From JAVBJN01 sp031546985 (GTDB taxonomy: Bacteria; Bacteroidota; Bacteroidia; Chitinophagales; Chitinophagaceae), in contig JAVBJN010000025.1 in assembly GCA_031546985.1 (NCBI GenBank), positions 17,560 through 81,559 on the forward strand: DNA of 64,000 nt. The letters are read 5' to 3'. Both the position numbers and the translations under genes were made by a program. Each line of letters begins with the position of its first letter. Position 1 is the first letter of the stretch. Below, piece after piece: positions 52,156 through 60,567 of this stretch. The notes beneath the pieces were generated by a model. That model was not told the origin of the DNA. It saw only the letters and a list, made by a program, of their open reading frames with translations, and did no database searches.

Positions 52156-53751
52156 ATGAAAAAAATACTGCTGGTCTGGGTATTGTTACTGGCCTTATAT
52201 GCTCCGTTCTTAAAGGCGCAATCCTTTCCTCCTTATTCCTTTACCGTTTTCGATACTACCGTTACCGGATACTACCTTACTTGTCTTTTGCCCTTTGGCA
52301 GTGGCGCGCCTTACGGGGCCACACATATGGTGCTCGACCGCTACGGCAGGTTGGTTTACTACAAACCCTTTGCGGGCAATACATACAGTGGCGATTTTAA
52401 ATTACAGCCCGATGGGCGGGTGTCTTATACTTCCGGCAATAAATTTTTGCTGCTGGACAGTACGTTTACCGTAACCGATAGTGTTGCGCTCAAAAATGGC
52501 ATTGTGTATGATGAGCACGATTTCCAGGTATTGCCCAATGGTGAATTTCTGATGTTGGGATTGGAAACCGTAACCATGGATTTAAGCGCATATCCCTGGT
52601 TTAACCACAACGGTAGCGCCGGCAGCAGCAACGCGCAGGTAAAGTGCGGTGTAATACAAATACAGGACAGTGATAAAAATGTAGTGTTTGAATGGCATTG
52701 CCGCGATTATTTCAATTTTGCGGATGTAAATGAACTGTACCTCAATAGTCCTGTCAACGTAGACTGGAATCACCTCAATGCTGTAGCGTTGGATAATGAT
52801 GGCAACCTGTTGTTATCGGTGCGGCACTTTGATGGAATCACTAAAATAAACCGGAGTACGGGGGCTGTAATGTGGCGGTTGGGCGGCAAAAACAATGCTT
52901 TTACCTTCACCGATGATCCTGCGCCGTTCCGGGCACAGCACGATGTGCGCAGAATAGCCAATGGCAATATCACTGTTTATGACAATGGCCATCCTGAACT
53001 GCCTCTTCATCCGGCAACGGCCAAAGAATACCAGGTAGACGAAAACGGGCTTACTGCCAAACTGGTATGGTCATACATCAACGATTCCGGCGCCTGGAGC
53101 CTGGCTTTGGGAAACGTGCAAAGGGCTTCCAATGGCAATACTATAGTCAATTACGGGCTTATGAGCCGCGGTAATACGGTGTTTACATTGCTTAGCCCAT
53201 TAAACGGCAAACTGTCGGAATTGTCTTTTCCCGATACGCTGCGTGCTTACCGTTCTTTCTACTATCCCAGTTTGCCCTGGCCTATCCAACGGCCGGGTAT
53301 TGGCTGTTACCGAAACAATGGGCAAATGTACCTGCTGGCCGATAGTGGTTACAGTAATTATGTTTGGTCTACCGGCTCGCTAACGCAAGCCACGGCGGTA
53401 AATGCAGGTGATACTGCTTTTGTATTGGTGCCTGCAGGCAGTGGTGGTTGGATGGCTTCGGAATATGTAGTAGTTACGGGCAATGAAGCTTGCCAGTTGT
53501 TGTCGGCTCCTGAGATACCTGAAACGGAGGTTTTCACAATGTTTCCTAATCCTTCGGGCAATGAAGTAATGCTGGTTTGGCGCAAAACTGCCGAAGCCGT
53601 AAACATACGCATCACCGATATTAACGGCAGGGATGTATACCATGCAAGAGTAACGAATACCAACCGGCAGGTAGTTTCGCTCAAAGCCCTGGCACCGGGC
53701 ATGTACCAGGTGCGTATCAATGGAAAGTCGGCTACGTTGGTAAAACAATAA
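52156..53751 (+). CDS. Arylsulfotransferase-like secreted protein with T9SS type A domain
   Basis: A 531-residue exported protein. It has a signal peptide (to about AQ, residue 22). The propeller-like body has ASST-family landmarks: YDEHDFQVLPNGEFLMLG, WNHLNAVALDNDGNLLLSVR, WRLGGKNNAFTF and AQHDVRRIANGNITVYDNG (candidate catalytic His residues). A type A T9SS sorting domain follows (about 455-531; MFPNPSGNEVMLVW... and APGMYQVRINGK). Family members transfer or hydrolyse sulfate groups from aryl esters. Substrate unknown; activity not certain because related propellers can be non-enzymatic. Confidence 0.84.
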   Translation: MKKILLVWVLLLALYAPFLKAQSFPPYSFTVFDTTVTGYYLTCLLPFGSGAPYGATHMVLDRYGRLVYYKPFAGNTYSGDFKLQPDGRVSYTSGNKFLLLDSTFTVTDSVALKNGIVYDEHDFQVLPNGEFLMLGLETVTMDLSAYPWFNHNGSAGSSNAQVKCGVIQIQDSDKNVVFEWHCRDYFNFADVNELYLNSPVNVDWNHLNAVALDNDGNLLLSVRHFDGITKINRSTGAVMWRLGGKNNAFTFTDDPAPFRAQHDVRRIANGNITVYDNGHPELPLHPATAKEYQVDENGLTAKLVWSYINDSGAWSLALGNVQRASNGNTIVNYGLMSRGNTVFTLLSPLNGKLSELSFPDTLRAYRSFYYPSLPWPIQRPGIGCYRNNGQMYLLADSGYSNYVWSTGSLTQATAVNAGDTAFVLVPAGSGGWMASEYVVVTGNEACQLLSAPEIPETEVFTMFPNPSGNEVMLVWRKTAEAVNIRITDINGRDVYHARVTNTNRQVVSLKALAPGMYQVRINGKSATLVKQ

Positions 53752-53755
53752 AAAT

Positions 53756-53977
53756 TTAACTCTCTAAGCTGCGCAGGTACAGGTTTTCTACCTTCTGGCG
53801 GGCCCAGGGAGTTTTACGGAGGAAAGTAAGGCTCGATTTAATACTCGGATTGCTGTTAAAGCAATTGATGTTGATGATCTGTCCCAGGTTTTCCCAGCCA
53901 TAATGCTCCACCAGGTGGGTAAGTATCATTTCCAGGGTTTTGCCGTGGAGGGGATTGTTGGGTTGTTCGTTGTTCAT
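53756..53977 (-). CDS. VF530 (DUF2132) DNA-binding-like small protein
   Basis: A 73-residue protein from the ATG at 53977. NNPLHGKTLEMILTHLVEHYG, FNSNPSIKSSLTFLRKTPWA and ARQKVENLYL are the whole of the VF530 domain, a small helical fold annotated as double-stranded-DNA-binding-like. No physiological role is known. It is convergent with the arylsulfotransferase-like gene, with the two stops 4 nt apart. Confidence 0.9.
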   Translation of the reverse strand: MNNEQPNNPLHGKTLEMILTHLVEHYGWENLGQIININCFNSNPSIKSSLTFLRKTPWARQKVENLYLRSLES

Positions 53978-54066
53978 ACGGTGCAAAGATAATCAAGAAA
54001 CGGTTTTTTCTCGCGGCCTTGAAAGGGGAATGGTTAGATGAGTTAGTTTCTCGCGGCGACGCAGCA

Positions 54067-54300
54067 GCCTGCCCCGCCAGATGCGGGGACACGGCGTAAG
54101 ATCAGCGCAATCTGCGTGGTTTTTAATCTGCGAAAATCTGCGGGAACGGTTTAATGTTTGTTCTCGCGCCGGCCCTTCGACAAGGCCTGTCCCGCCCGTG
54201 CGGGGCTCAGGAACCTCCCTTCGAGGCTTCGACAACTTCGACAGAGCCTGTCCCGCCCATGCGGGGCTCAGTTACCGAAGCTCAGGGACCAACTAGAGAC
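54067..54300. repeat. Composite 150-nt element (copy 2) and CTTCGACA elements
   Basis: 54067-54210 is the inverted partner of 35625-35774: gccccgccagatgcgggg hairpin, aatctgcgtgg...aaaatctgcggg core, and cccgcccgtgcgggg hairpin. It is followed by ggcttcgacaacttcgac and another cccgcccatgcggggc hairpin at about 54253-54268. The 402-nt gap between the VF530 gene and icd contains no gene; conserved frames across both copies are repeat translations. Confidence 0.85.
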
Positions 54301-54338
54301 ATTTAAAACAAAAAATAGCCGGATTTTGAGCATACGAA

Positions 54339-54366
54339 AAAGCCCCCGCATTGCTGCAGGGGCTTT
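54339..54366. terminator. Terminator of icd
   Basis: aaagcccccgca / tgcaggggcttt with one mismatch and a 4-nt loop, preceded by an A-run that reads as T on the minus strand. Confidence 0.85.
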
Positions 54367-54388
54367 GGATATACTGTATCGGTTAAGA

Positions 54389-55654
54389 TTACATGTTGCT
54401 GATGATCTCTTCGCCAAACTCAGAGCATTTCAGTTCTGTAGCGTCGTCCATCATACGTGCGAAATCGTAAGTCACACGTTTTTTGGTGATAGATGCTTCC
54501 AGACCTTTAACGATCAGGTCAGCAGCTTCTTTCCAGCCCATGAATTCCAGCATCATTACACCACTCAGGATAACAGATGAAGGGTTCACTTTATCCAGGT
54601 TAGCGTATTTAGGCGCTGTACCGTGGGTAGCTTCAAATACAGAGTGACCGGTAACGTAGTTCAGGTTACCACCCGGAGCAATACCGATGCCACCAACTGC
54701 AGCAGCCAGTGCATCAGAAATATAATCGCCGTTCAGGTTCAGGGTAGCGATTACGCTGTAATCCTGCGGACGCAGCAAAATCTGTTGCAGGAAGTTATCG
54801 GCGATAGCATCTTTGATAACGATTTTACCTGCAGCGATAGCGGCTTTCTGATCAGCGTTAGCTTCTTCTTCCGTTTTTGTAGCCTTTGTTTTTTCCCACT
54901 CATCCCAGGTGTATACTTTATCGCCAAACTCACGCTGAGCCAGCTCATAACCCCAGTTTTTGAATGCACCTTCGGTGAATTTCATGATGTTGCCTTTGTG
55001 AACTAAAGTTACAGAAGGCAGTTTCTGGTCTACAGCGTACTGGATAGCAGCACGTACCAGGCGCTCAGTACCTTCTTTAGAAACCGGTTTGATACCGAAA
55101 GAAGAAGTCTGAGGGAAACGGATTTTCTTAACGCCCATTTCGTTGGTCAGGAAGTTCAGCACTTTCTCACACTCAGGGGTTCCGTTCATGTATTCGATAC
55201 CGGCATAGATATCTTCTGTGTTTTCACGGAAGATTACCATGTCTACCAGTTCAGGGTGTTTAACAGGAGAAGGCACACCGGTAAACCAACGTACAGGACG
55301 CAGGCAGGTGTACAGGTCCAGCTCCTGGCGCAGGGCAACGTTCAGCGAACGGATACCACCACCAACAGGTGTAGTCAAAGGACCTTTGATAGAAACCAGG
55401 TACTCACGGCAAGCATCCAGGGTAGCCTTAGGCAACCATTCGCCCGTTTGGTCGAATGCCTTTTGACCGGCCAATACTTCCATCCACTCAATTTTGCGCT
55501 CGCCATTGTAAGCTTTGGCTACAGCTGCATCAAATACTTTCTGAGAAGCGTTCCAGATATCCGGACCAATTCCGTCGCCCTCAATAAAAGGGATAATGGG
55601 ATTGTTAGGCACGTTCAGCGCGCTATTGGCACCCATTGTGATTTTTTCTGCCAT
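54389..55654 (-). CDS. icd: NADP-dependent isocitrate dehydrogenase
   Basis: The TCA-cycle enzyme that oxidises isocitrate to 2-oxoglutarate. Its 421 residues match the homodimeric bacterial type. TTPVGGGIRSLNVALRQELD carries the substrate Ser/Arg residues equivalent to E. coli Ser113 (the AceK phosphorylation site). ENTEDIYAGIEYM, TLVHKGNIMKFTEGAF and HGTAPKYANLDKVNPSSV are further family signatures. No aceK is in the window. Codon use suggests high expression, and a -7 box lies 40 nt upstream. Confidence 0.97.
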   Translation of the reverse strand: MAEKITMGANSALNVPNNPIIPFIEGDGIGPDIWNASQKVFDAAVAKAYNGERKIEWMEVLAGQKAFDQTGEWLPKATLDACREYLVSIKGPLTTPVGGGIRSLNVALRQELDLYTCLRPVRWFTGVPSPVKHPELVDMVIFRENTEDIYAGIEYMNGTPECEKVLNFLTNEMGVKKIRFPQTSSFGIKPVSKEGTERLVRAAIQYAVDQKLPSVTLVHKGNIMKFTEGAFKNWGYELAQREFGDKVYTWDEWEKTKATKTEEEANADQKAAIAAGKIVIKDAIADNFLQQILLRPQDYSVIATLNLNGDYISDALAAAVGGIGIAPGGNLNYVTGHSVFEATHGTAPKYANLDKVNPSSVILSGVMMLEFMGWKEAADLIVKGLEASITKKRVTYDFARMMDDATELKCSEFGEEIISNM

Positions 55655-55694
55655 TGTTATCGGTTATTTAAAGAATTGAAATAATAAAGCGCAG

Positions 55695-55702
55695 CAAAGG
55701 TA
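55695..55702 (-). promoter_or_regulatory. -7 element TACCTTTG of icd
   Basis: Reads TACCTTTG on the minus strand (TAnnTTTG), 40 nt before the icd start codon. Confidence 0.6.
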
Positions 55703-55978
55703 AAAGAAATACGGGTAAAATGGTAAGCACAACTTTTTTTTGCTATGCGTCTAAGTTTTCAGGCCAAATGCAGGCTGGGGGCGGGAGTACGGGGTGGGGC
55801 GGAAGGGTGCGGAAAGCGCAGCGACTGTTAAATTCTCATTAAAATGGACTGTGGCGGATTAAAGGCCACGGTCCGGATGATTGTAAAGGTGGCCGTTTGG
55901 GAGCGGTGCATTAAAAAAGGCCGCCGCAATATGGTGGTTTGCGGCGGCCCGGAAGCGCATGGGATGAATATAAATCGT
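55703..55978. other. Gap between icd and the secreted paralogues
   Basis: With the icd promoter this is a 324-nt gene-free stretch. It contains a T-run and a G-rich segment (about 55765-55810; gggggcgggagtacggggtgg), and at its right end the terminator of the paralogue gene. A short frame from 55844 has no supporting features. Confidence 0.6.
55918..55948 (-). terminator. Terminator of the secreted paralogue gene
   Basis: ggccgccgcaa / ttgcggcggcc with a 9-nt loop. On the minus strand it leads into a run of Ts (fwd aaaaaa at 55912-55917). Confidence 0.88.
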
Positions 55979-56407
55979 TTAATTAATATCTACCGTGCAG
56001 TTGGTGCCGCTGCCTACCCAGTTGGCCTTAATTACAGGACAGGCATTGCATGCGGTGTTCATGGTCATGGCATCAAAAGTGGGCCATGAAGTAGGACAAG
56101 CCGCCTGGCCTACAATAATGCCGCCACTGGAGCAGAGCGAGCTGCCAAACAGTTTAACGGCCATCCATTTTTCGCCGGTAAGGGTAGGCGAAGCGCCATC
56201 CCACAACGTAAAGGTGTTGATGTTGAATTGCGTAAGCGAATTGGCCGGTATAGCCACCACTTTGCTGTGGTAAAAACCTGGACAACCAAAATCGGCCAGC
56301 ATAACGGTATACAGGGTACAGTTGGTATTGTTTTTAAAGCTCAGCACCTGGGCTTTGGCCGAAAAAACGGCTACGCATAAGATTGCGGCAAGTAAGAATT
56401 TTCTCAT
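55979..56407 (-). CDS. Small secreted Cys-containing protein, paralogue 1
   Basis: 142 residues from the ATG at 56407 (start MRKFLLAAILCVAVF). It has a signal peptide to about residue 19 (SAKAQ). The body shares NCTLY, LADFGC, VAIPA, FNINTF, LTGE and VKL with the gene at 56554-56997, from which it arose by duplication. Several Cys are in matching positions, pointing to disulfides outside the cytoplasm. No family is recognised. A longer frame (56476) begins within the leader and is unlikely. Confidence 0.8.
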   Translation of the reverse strand: MRKFLLAAILCVAVFSAKAQVLSFKNNTNCTLYTVMLADFGCPGFYHSKVVAIPANSLTQFNINTFTLWDGASPTLTGEKWMAVKLFGSSLCSSGGIIVGQAACPTSWPTFDAMTMNTACNACPVIKANWVGSGTNCTVDIN

Positions 56408-56553
56408 AAGGGTATTTGTTTTGAAGGATTTGAAAACATTTTTATGATTAGATTGAATGAATGTTTTTTGTGACATGCTAAAAATAGCCGTCGCAGTTGG
56501 TGGGCCACGACGGCTTCGGAGTTGGCAGGAGGCTAATACAAATCAGTAAATGA

Positions 56554-56997
56554 CTATTGAATTTTTACATTGTAATTGGTACCGTTATTGGTCCATTCTG
56601 CTGTGATCTGTGAGCAGTTGTTGCAGGATTGGTCCATAGGCATCATAGATATGGTGCCCCATCCGCTGCAGGCGCCACGACCCACATAAATAAGGTTGCT
56701 GCTGCACATGAGGCTGCCTACCAGTTTTACAGCCAGCCAGTTCTCACCGGTAAGCGTAGGGGCTGCGCCACTCCATAAGGAAAACGTGTTGATGTTAAAC
56801 GAGGTAATGGCACCGGCAGGAATGGCTACCAGCTGCGATTGGTAATAAGTGCCTCCCGGTCCTGTAGGTGTACAGCCAAAATCGGCCAGCAACGTGGCGT
56901 ACAGCGTACAGTTAGAAGTGTTCTTAAATGTGATGGTTTGCGCATTGCTCACAAATGCGGCTGCGCACAGTAGTGCGGAAAGTAGGAATTTTCTCAT
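56554..56997 (-). CDS. Small secreted Cys-containing protein, paralogue 2
   Basis: 147 residues: signal peptide (start MRKFLLSALLCAAAFV, to about NAQ, residue 20) and a body homologous to paralogue 1 (TITFKNTSNCTLYATLLADFG). It has a short insertion (GCTPTGPGGTYYQ) and extra Cys in C-N-N-C near the end. The 5' leader of both genes shares attttctcataag on the plus strand. The likely fold is a small beta-sandwich. Function unknown; probably co-regulated or co-transcribed with paralogue 1 (146-nt gap). Confidence 0.8.
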   Translation of the reverse strand: MRKFLLSALLCAAAFVSNAQTITFKNTSNCTLYATLLADFGCTPTGPGGTYYQSQLVAIPAGAITSFNINTFSLWSGAAPTLTGENWLAVKLVGSLMCSSNLIYVGRGACSGWGTISMMPMDQSCNNCSQITAEWTNNGTNYNVKIQ

Positions 56998-57117
56998 AAG
57001 GCAGGGTTTAGGTGGTTGATGAATAAAAATAAATATACGAATAATGTTTTAATTAAAGAAACGAGTGTTTTGTTTTTTTTGAAAAAAAAGATAAAAATGT
57101 CTCTTCGGTTAAAACGT

Positions 57118-57175
57118 CCCAACCTGTCAGAGCTTGTCCCGTTACTACGGGGTGCGCAGCTCCTGCCAGGTTGGG
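57118..57175. repeat. Palindromic element with CCCAACCTG ends
   Basis: cccaacctgtcag / ctgccaggttggg (12 of 13 bases paired) enclosing agcttgtcccgttac and gcgcagc. It shares the 'cctgncag...gctcctgccagg' arrangement with the element at 43579-43629. It lies in the 237-nt gap between paralogue 2 and the DUF2490 gene. Confidence 0.7.
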
Positions 57176-57234
57176 GTTATGTATCGCAAAGGATAAATCA
57201 GCAATCGCAAAATCAGACATCAGCGATTGTCTTC

Positions 57235-58026
57235 CTATTCATCATTAATCGGCGGATGACCATCGTACTGCTGTTGGGCTTTGTGACGGGTGTCGATGGT
57301 GGCGTAGAAAAACCAGCGAAAGGTGTTGTTGAAATCGTATTGGTACCCGGTTGCTTTTTGCTGAATCACCAGCATATAACCGAGGTCGAAAGACCAGCTT
57401 TTACTCAGCTTTTGGCGTATGCCCAAAAAGGTGCGGTTTTGGTCCATCACGTTGTAGATGATGCCTTCGCCAAACTGCATGCATATTTCATCGGCCATTA
57501 CCAGCGAAGGGATGCGCTCGTCTTTCCAGATGGGAATGGTAACCGACAGCAGGTAACGGATGCGATCGCTAAGCAAAAAAGTATTGGTGCTCTGGTCGTT
57601 TACCAGCACCTCGCGCCAGCGTTGTTCATTGCGCAACCGTTGCGTCATGCTTACGCTGCCAATTTTTGAATTGTATTGCAATTGCTGGTAAATGCGGTTT
57701 TCATCTGCATAAGTGGTATAGCCGGTGCGGGTAGGCGCGAGCCAGAGGTGCGCGTAGCCCAGCGTAAGGGTAAGATCGCTGCGCAGCCAGTATTGTGCGC
57801 CAAAGCGGAGGAAATAAAAGCTGGGGTCGGCCAGGAAATTGGTGCGCCGTATGTGAAAATCGGCCACCGCTCCCCAGCGGTCTGTAAAACGGAATACAGT
57901 ATTTACCGACAACCAGACCATGTCCTGTTTGTTGATTTCGGCCTTTTGCTGCTGGGCTTTTGTAGAGAAACAAGCACTCAACAACAGCAGTAATGTGGCC
58001 AACAGGTTATAAAACCGCTTCTTCAT
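57235..58026 (-). CDS. DUF2490 outer-membrane-type protein
   Basis: A 263-residue exported protein (signal peptide to about residue 24, STKAQ). The rest is a run of aromatic-ended antiparallel strands (WGAVADFHIRRTNFLADPS; LTLTLGYAHLWLAPTRTGY) typical of DUF2490, predicted small outer-membrane barrels. It is last in the aspA operon; its start overlaps the porin stop by 1 nt, so it is coupled to it. It could assist export or uptake of dicarboxylates, but this is inference from context. Confidence 0.83.
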   Translation of the reverse strand: MKKRFYNLLATLLLLLSACFSTKAQQQKAEINKQDMVWLSVNTVFRFTDRWGAVADFHIRRTNFLADPSFYFLRFGAQYWLRSDLTLTLGYAHLWLAPTRTGYTTYADENRIYQQLQYNSKIGSVSMTQRLRNEQRWREVLVNDQSTNTFLLSDRIRYLLSVTIPIWKDERIPSLVMADEICMQFGEGIIYNVMDQNRTFLGIRQKLSKSWSFDLGYMLVIQQKATGYQYDFNNTFRWFFYATIDTRHKAQQQYDGHPPINDE

Positions 58027-59192
58027 CAGAGAATGAGTAAGGGTGAGATAAAACCAACCGTAAAACGCCCGGTATTGTAATCTTTTACGCCAAAAGCAGT
58101 TTCGGCATAGGCAGAGTAATTGTAGATGCGTTGCACATAAGAGCCATAAAATTTAAGGTTCAGGTTTCTGAACGGAAAATATTCGAGGGCCGGGATAATG
58201 CCGTATGCCGTGCGGAAATGGTTGTCTTTATTAGGGTCGGGGTTGCCGTTCCAGTTGGCAATATCGGCCATACCAATTACAGACAGGCTCCATTGCGGAT
58301 GAAAACGGTAATCGAGTTTAAGCCAGTGGCTCATGTACAGCACATCGAGCGTGCGGGTAGGATAAACACTTTTGGGTACCTGGTCGCTTACAATGCCTTT
58401 ACGGTCGAGCGCTTCGGAACTAAAGCTCAGGTCATATTCGGCAATAAACTTTTTTAGTTTAAGCTGGTTGCCCAAAGCCACATAGTGCATGTAGTAATTT
58501 TTGGCATCTACAAAAAGGCTGTAGCTCCAGATGGTATTGAATTTACCTCCCCACATGCTGCCGCGCCAGTTAGCTACAAAAGCCAGCGGGAACTTACTCT
58601 CCGATACACCGGGAATGGAATCGTACAGCTCATCAAAAGTGGCGGTGCGGGAGTTGAGCACCTGCCCGCTAAACTGGTGCTTGCCATTTAAGTTATAGCT
58701 GGCGCCCACGCCGGTAAGAAAGTTATCGGCATACTCAATCATATCGGAGTATTCGTAAATGTCGATAGGGTTGTAGTCAAATTCGTAACCGCCCCAGTCG
58801 GCACACATTTTACCAAAAGAGAAACTCCATTTGGGTGTAGCATCTACCCGGATGTAAGCCATATCGGTAGAGCGGCTTATGTTATCGAGGCTTTGTGTGG
58901 TCGGATCGCGGGTGTAGCGGTCGCGAAAGCGGAAGTATACTTTATCGTGCACCTTACCCTTTATCTCGAGCCGGAACTGTTCGTTGCGGAATTCGCTGGA
59001 AGTATGCTCGCCATCTTTAAACCTGTTTTCAAAACCAAACTGCATGTTGGCAATCATGTCTACGTTTTTCAGCAGCTTGGCCCTTTCGAGTGGTATAATG
59101 GGTTTGTAACGCGTGCTGGTATCTTCCTGCCTTTGCGCGTATACAGCGGTAACGCTGGCGATGAGCAGCACCAGTACAGATAACTTTTTCAT
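58026..59192 (-). CDS. Outer-membrane porin (phosphate-selective-porin-like)
   Basis: A 388-residue exported protein (signal peptide to about residue 19, VYAQ) made of alternating strands with aromatic ends (KVYFRFRDRYTRDPTTQSL; WSFSFGKMCADWGGYEFDY; LNLKFYGSYVQRIYNYSAY). The C-terminal residue pattern FTVGFISPLLIL fits a barrel closing strand. It looks like the OprO/P-type porin family of Bacteroidota. In this operon it probably lets asparagine, aspartate or C4 acids pass the outer membrane. It starts 15 nt after the Dcu gene. Confidence 0.82.
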   Translation of the reverse strand: MKKLSVLVLLIASVTAVYAQRQEDTSTRYKPIIPLERAKLLKNVDMIANMQFGFENRFKDGEHTSSEFRNEQFRLEIKGKVHDKVYFRFRDRYTRDPTTQSLDNISRSTDMAYIRVDATPKWSFSFGKMCADWGGYEFDYNPIDIYEYSDMIEYADNFLTGVGASYNLNGKHQFSGQVLNSRTATFDELYDSIPGVSESKFPLAFVANWRGSMWGGKFNTIWSYSLFVDAKNYYMHYVALGNQLKLKKFIAEYDLSFSSEALDRKGIVSDQVPKSVYPTRTLDVLYMSHWLKLDYRFHPQWSLSVIGMADIANWNGNPDPNKDNHFRTAYGIIPALEYFPFRNLNLKFYGSYVQRIYNYSAYAETAFGVKDYNTGRFTVGFISPLLIL

Positions 59193-59207
59193 AAGCTTGC
59201 ATTGAGG

Positions 59208-60548
59208 TTATAAAAACAAATGCGCTAAAAGAAACCCGACGGCCACTGCCATAGCAATTGCTACAAGCCCAGGCCGCATAAAGCTGTGGTTGAAGACAAA
59301 TTTTCCGATTTTGGTAGTACCGGTGCGGTCAAAGTTGATGGCGGCCAGCAGGGTTGGATAACCAGGCAGTACAAAATCGCCGTTAACAGCGGGGAACATG
59401 GCTATGAGGTTGGGATTGGCAATGCCCAGTGCAATACCCAGCGGCATCATCGTTTTAGTAGTGGCAGCCTGGCTAAAGGTGAGCACACTCATGATAAATA
59501 CAGCAAAGGCAAAAGTCCAGGGGTAGAGGGCCACCACATCGCCCAGCATATGTTCAATAGCCGCTTCGTTGTGTGCTACAAACGTGCTGCTCATCCACAC
59601 CACGCCAAATACCGATACCACGGCAGAAGCCATAGAGGTAAAAAGACTGGCTTTTACCACATTATTGGCGCTGGTTTTGGTGATAAGCATAATGGCTGCA
59701 GATGCGGTGAGGGTAATAACTTCGATAAGGGTACCCATTTTTACCGTACCATCGGCGTTTACCGCAAAGTTGGCTGCGCCGGCGCCTACATTGGGTACCA
59801 GTGCGGGAAAGGCGCCAAACAATACTACCAGCAGAATAGCAATACCAAAAATAAGTACAGCTGTTTTGGCCCCTGGTTTAATCTCGTGTTTACCGGTTTC
59901 GCTCTCCCTGTCTATGCTTTGAGCAAAAGCCGGATCTTTCATTTTTTCTAAAAACTCAGGATCTTCGTTCAACTCTTTACCCATTTTATATACCGAAAGT
60001 GCGCCTATGAGTATGCCAATGATACAGGCAGGAATACATATTTTCATAATAGCCACCGATGCACCCGGAAAAACGAGTATGGCTGTAAACGCGGCTGTTG
60101 CCGCCGACATAGGACTGCCGGAGAGCGCCATGTGCGATGCCACTACCGATATGCTAAGCGGCCGCTCTGGCCGGATCCTTTTCTTGGCCGATACCTCGGC
60201 AATGATGGGGAGCAGCGAGTACACAATATGCGCTGTGCCTGCAAAAAGGCAAAGCGCGTAAGTGGTGAGTGGTGCTATAAAAACGATTTGCGAAGGGTGG
60301 CGGCGGATTATTTTTTCGGCAAGGCTTACCAGGTAGTCGAGCCCGCCGGCTGCTTCGAGCGCTGCACTGGTGGTAACGATAGCCATGATAATAAGCATCA
60401 CATCCAACGGAGGGTCAGTAGGATGCATGTGGAAGCCAAAAATAAAGATCATGAGTCCCGCCATGCCCATTACGCCTAAACCAATTCCTTTCATCCGGGC
60501 ACCAAGCAGAATGGCAGCCATCAGTAGTATAAACTGAATCCAGATCAT
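59208..60548 (-). CDS. Anaerobic C4-dicarboxylate transporter (Dcu family)
   Basis: A 446-residue inner-membrane protein with about 11-12 hydrophobic segments. AVVTTSAALEAAGGLDYLVSL and LSISVVASHMALSGSPMSAA are Dcu-family stretches. Family members exchange aspartate, malate or fumarate for succinate (DcuA/DcuB) or export succinate. Its place between asparaginase and porin suggests import of periplasmic aspartate against fumarate or succinate. DcuA versus DcuB cannot be told apart by eye. It is 19 nt after ansB. Confidence 0.9.
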   Translation of the reverse strand: MIWIQFILLMAAILLGARMKGIGLGVMGMAGLMIFIFGFHMHPTDPPLDVMLIIMAIVTTSAALEAAGGLDYLVSLAEKIIRRHPSQIVFIAPLTTYALCLFAGTAHIVYSLLPIIAEVSAKKRIRPERPLSISVVASHMALSGSPMSAATAAFTAILVFPGASVAIMKICIPACIIGILIGALSVYKMGKELNEDPEFLEKMKDPAFAQSIDRESETGKHEIKPGAKTAVLIFGIAILLVVLFGAFPALVPNVGAGAANFAVNADGTVKMGTLIEVITLTASAAIMLITKTSANNVVKASLFTSMASAVVSVFGVVWMSSTFVAHNEAAIEHMLGDVVALYPWTFAFAVFIMSVLTFSQAATTKTMMPLGIALGIANPNLIAMFPAVNGDFVLPGYPTLLAAINFDRTGTTKIGKFVFNHSFMRPGLVAIAMAVAVGFLLAHLFL

Positions 60549-60567
60549 AGCTGTAAGGTTGAAATGG

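Noticed and set aside
53987..54338. Possible phage or integron attachment region because of strong hairpins
   Set aside because: Hairpins belong to dispersed repeats; no integrase or tRNA gene is near.
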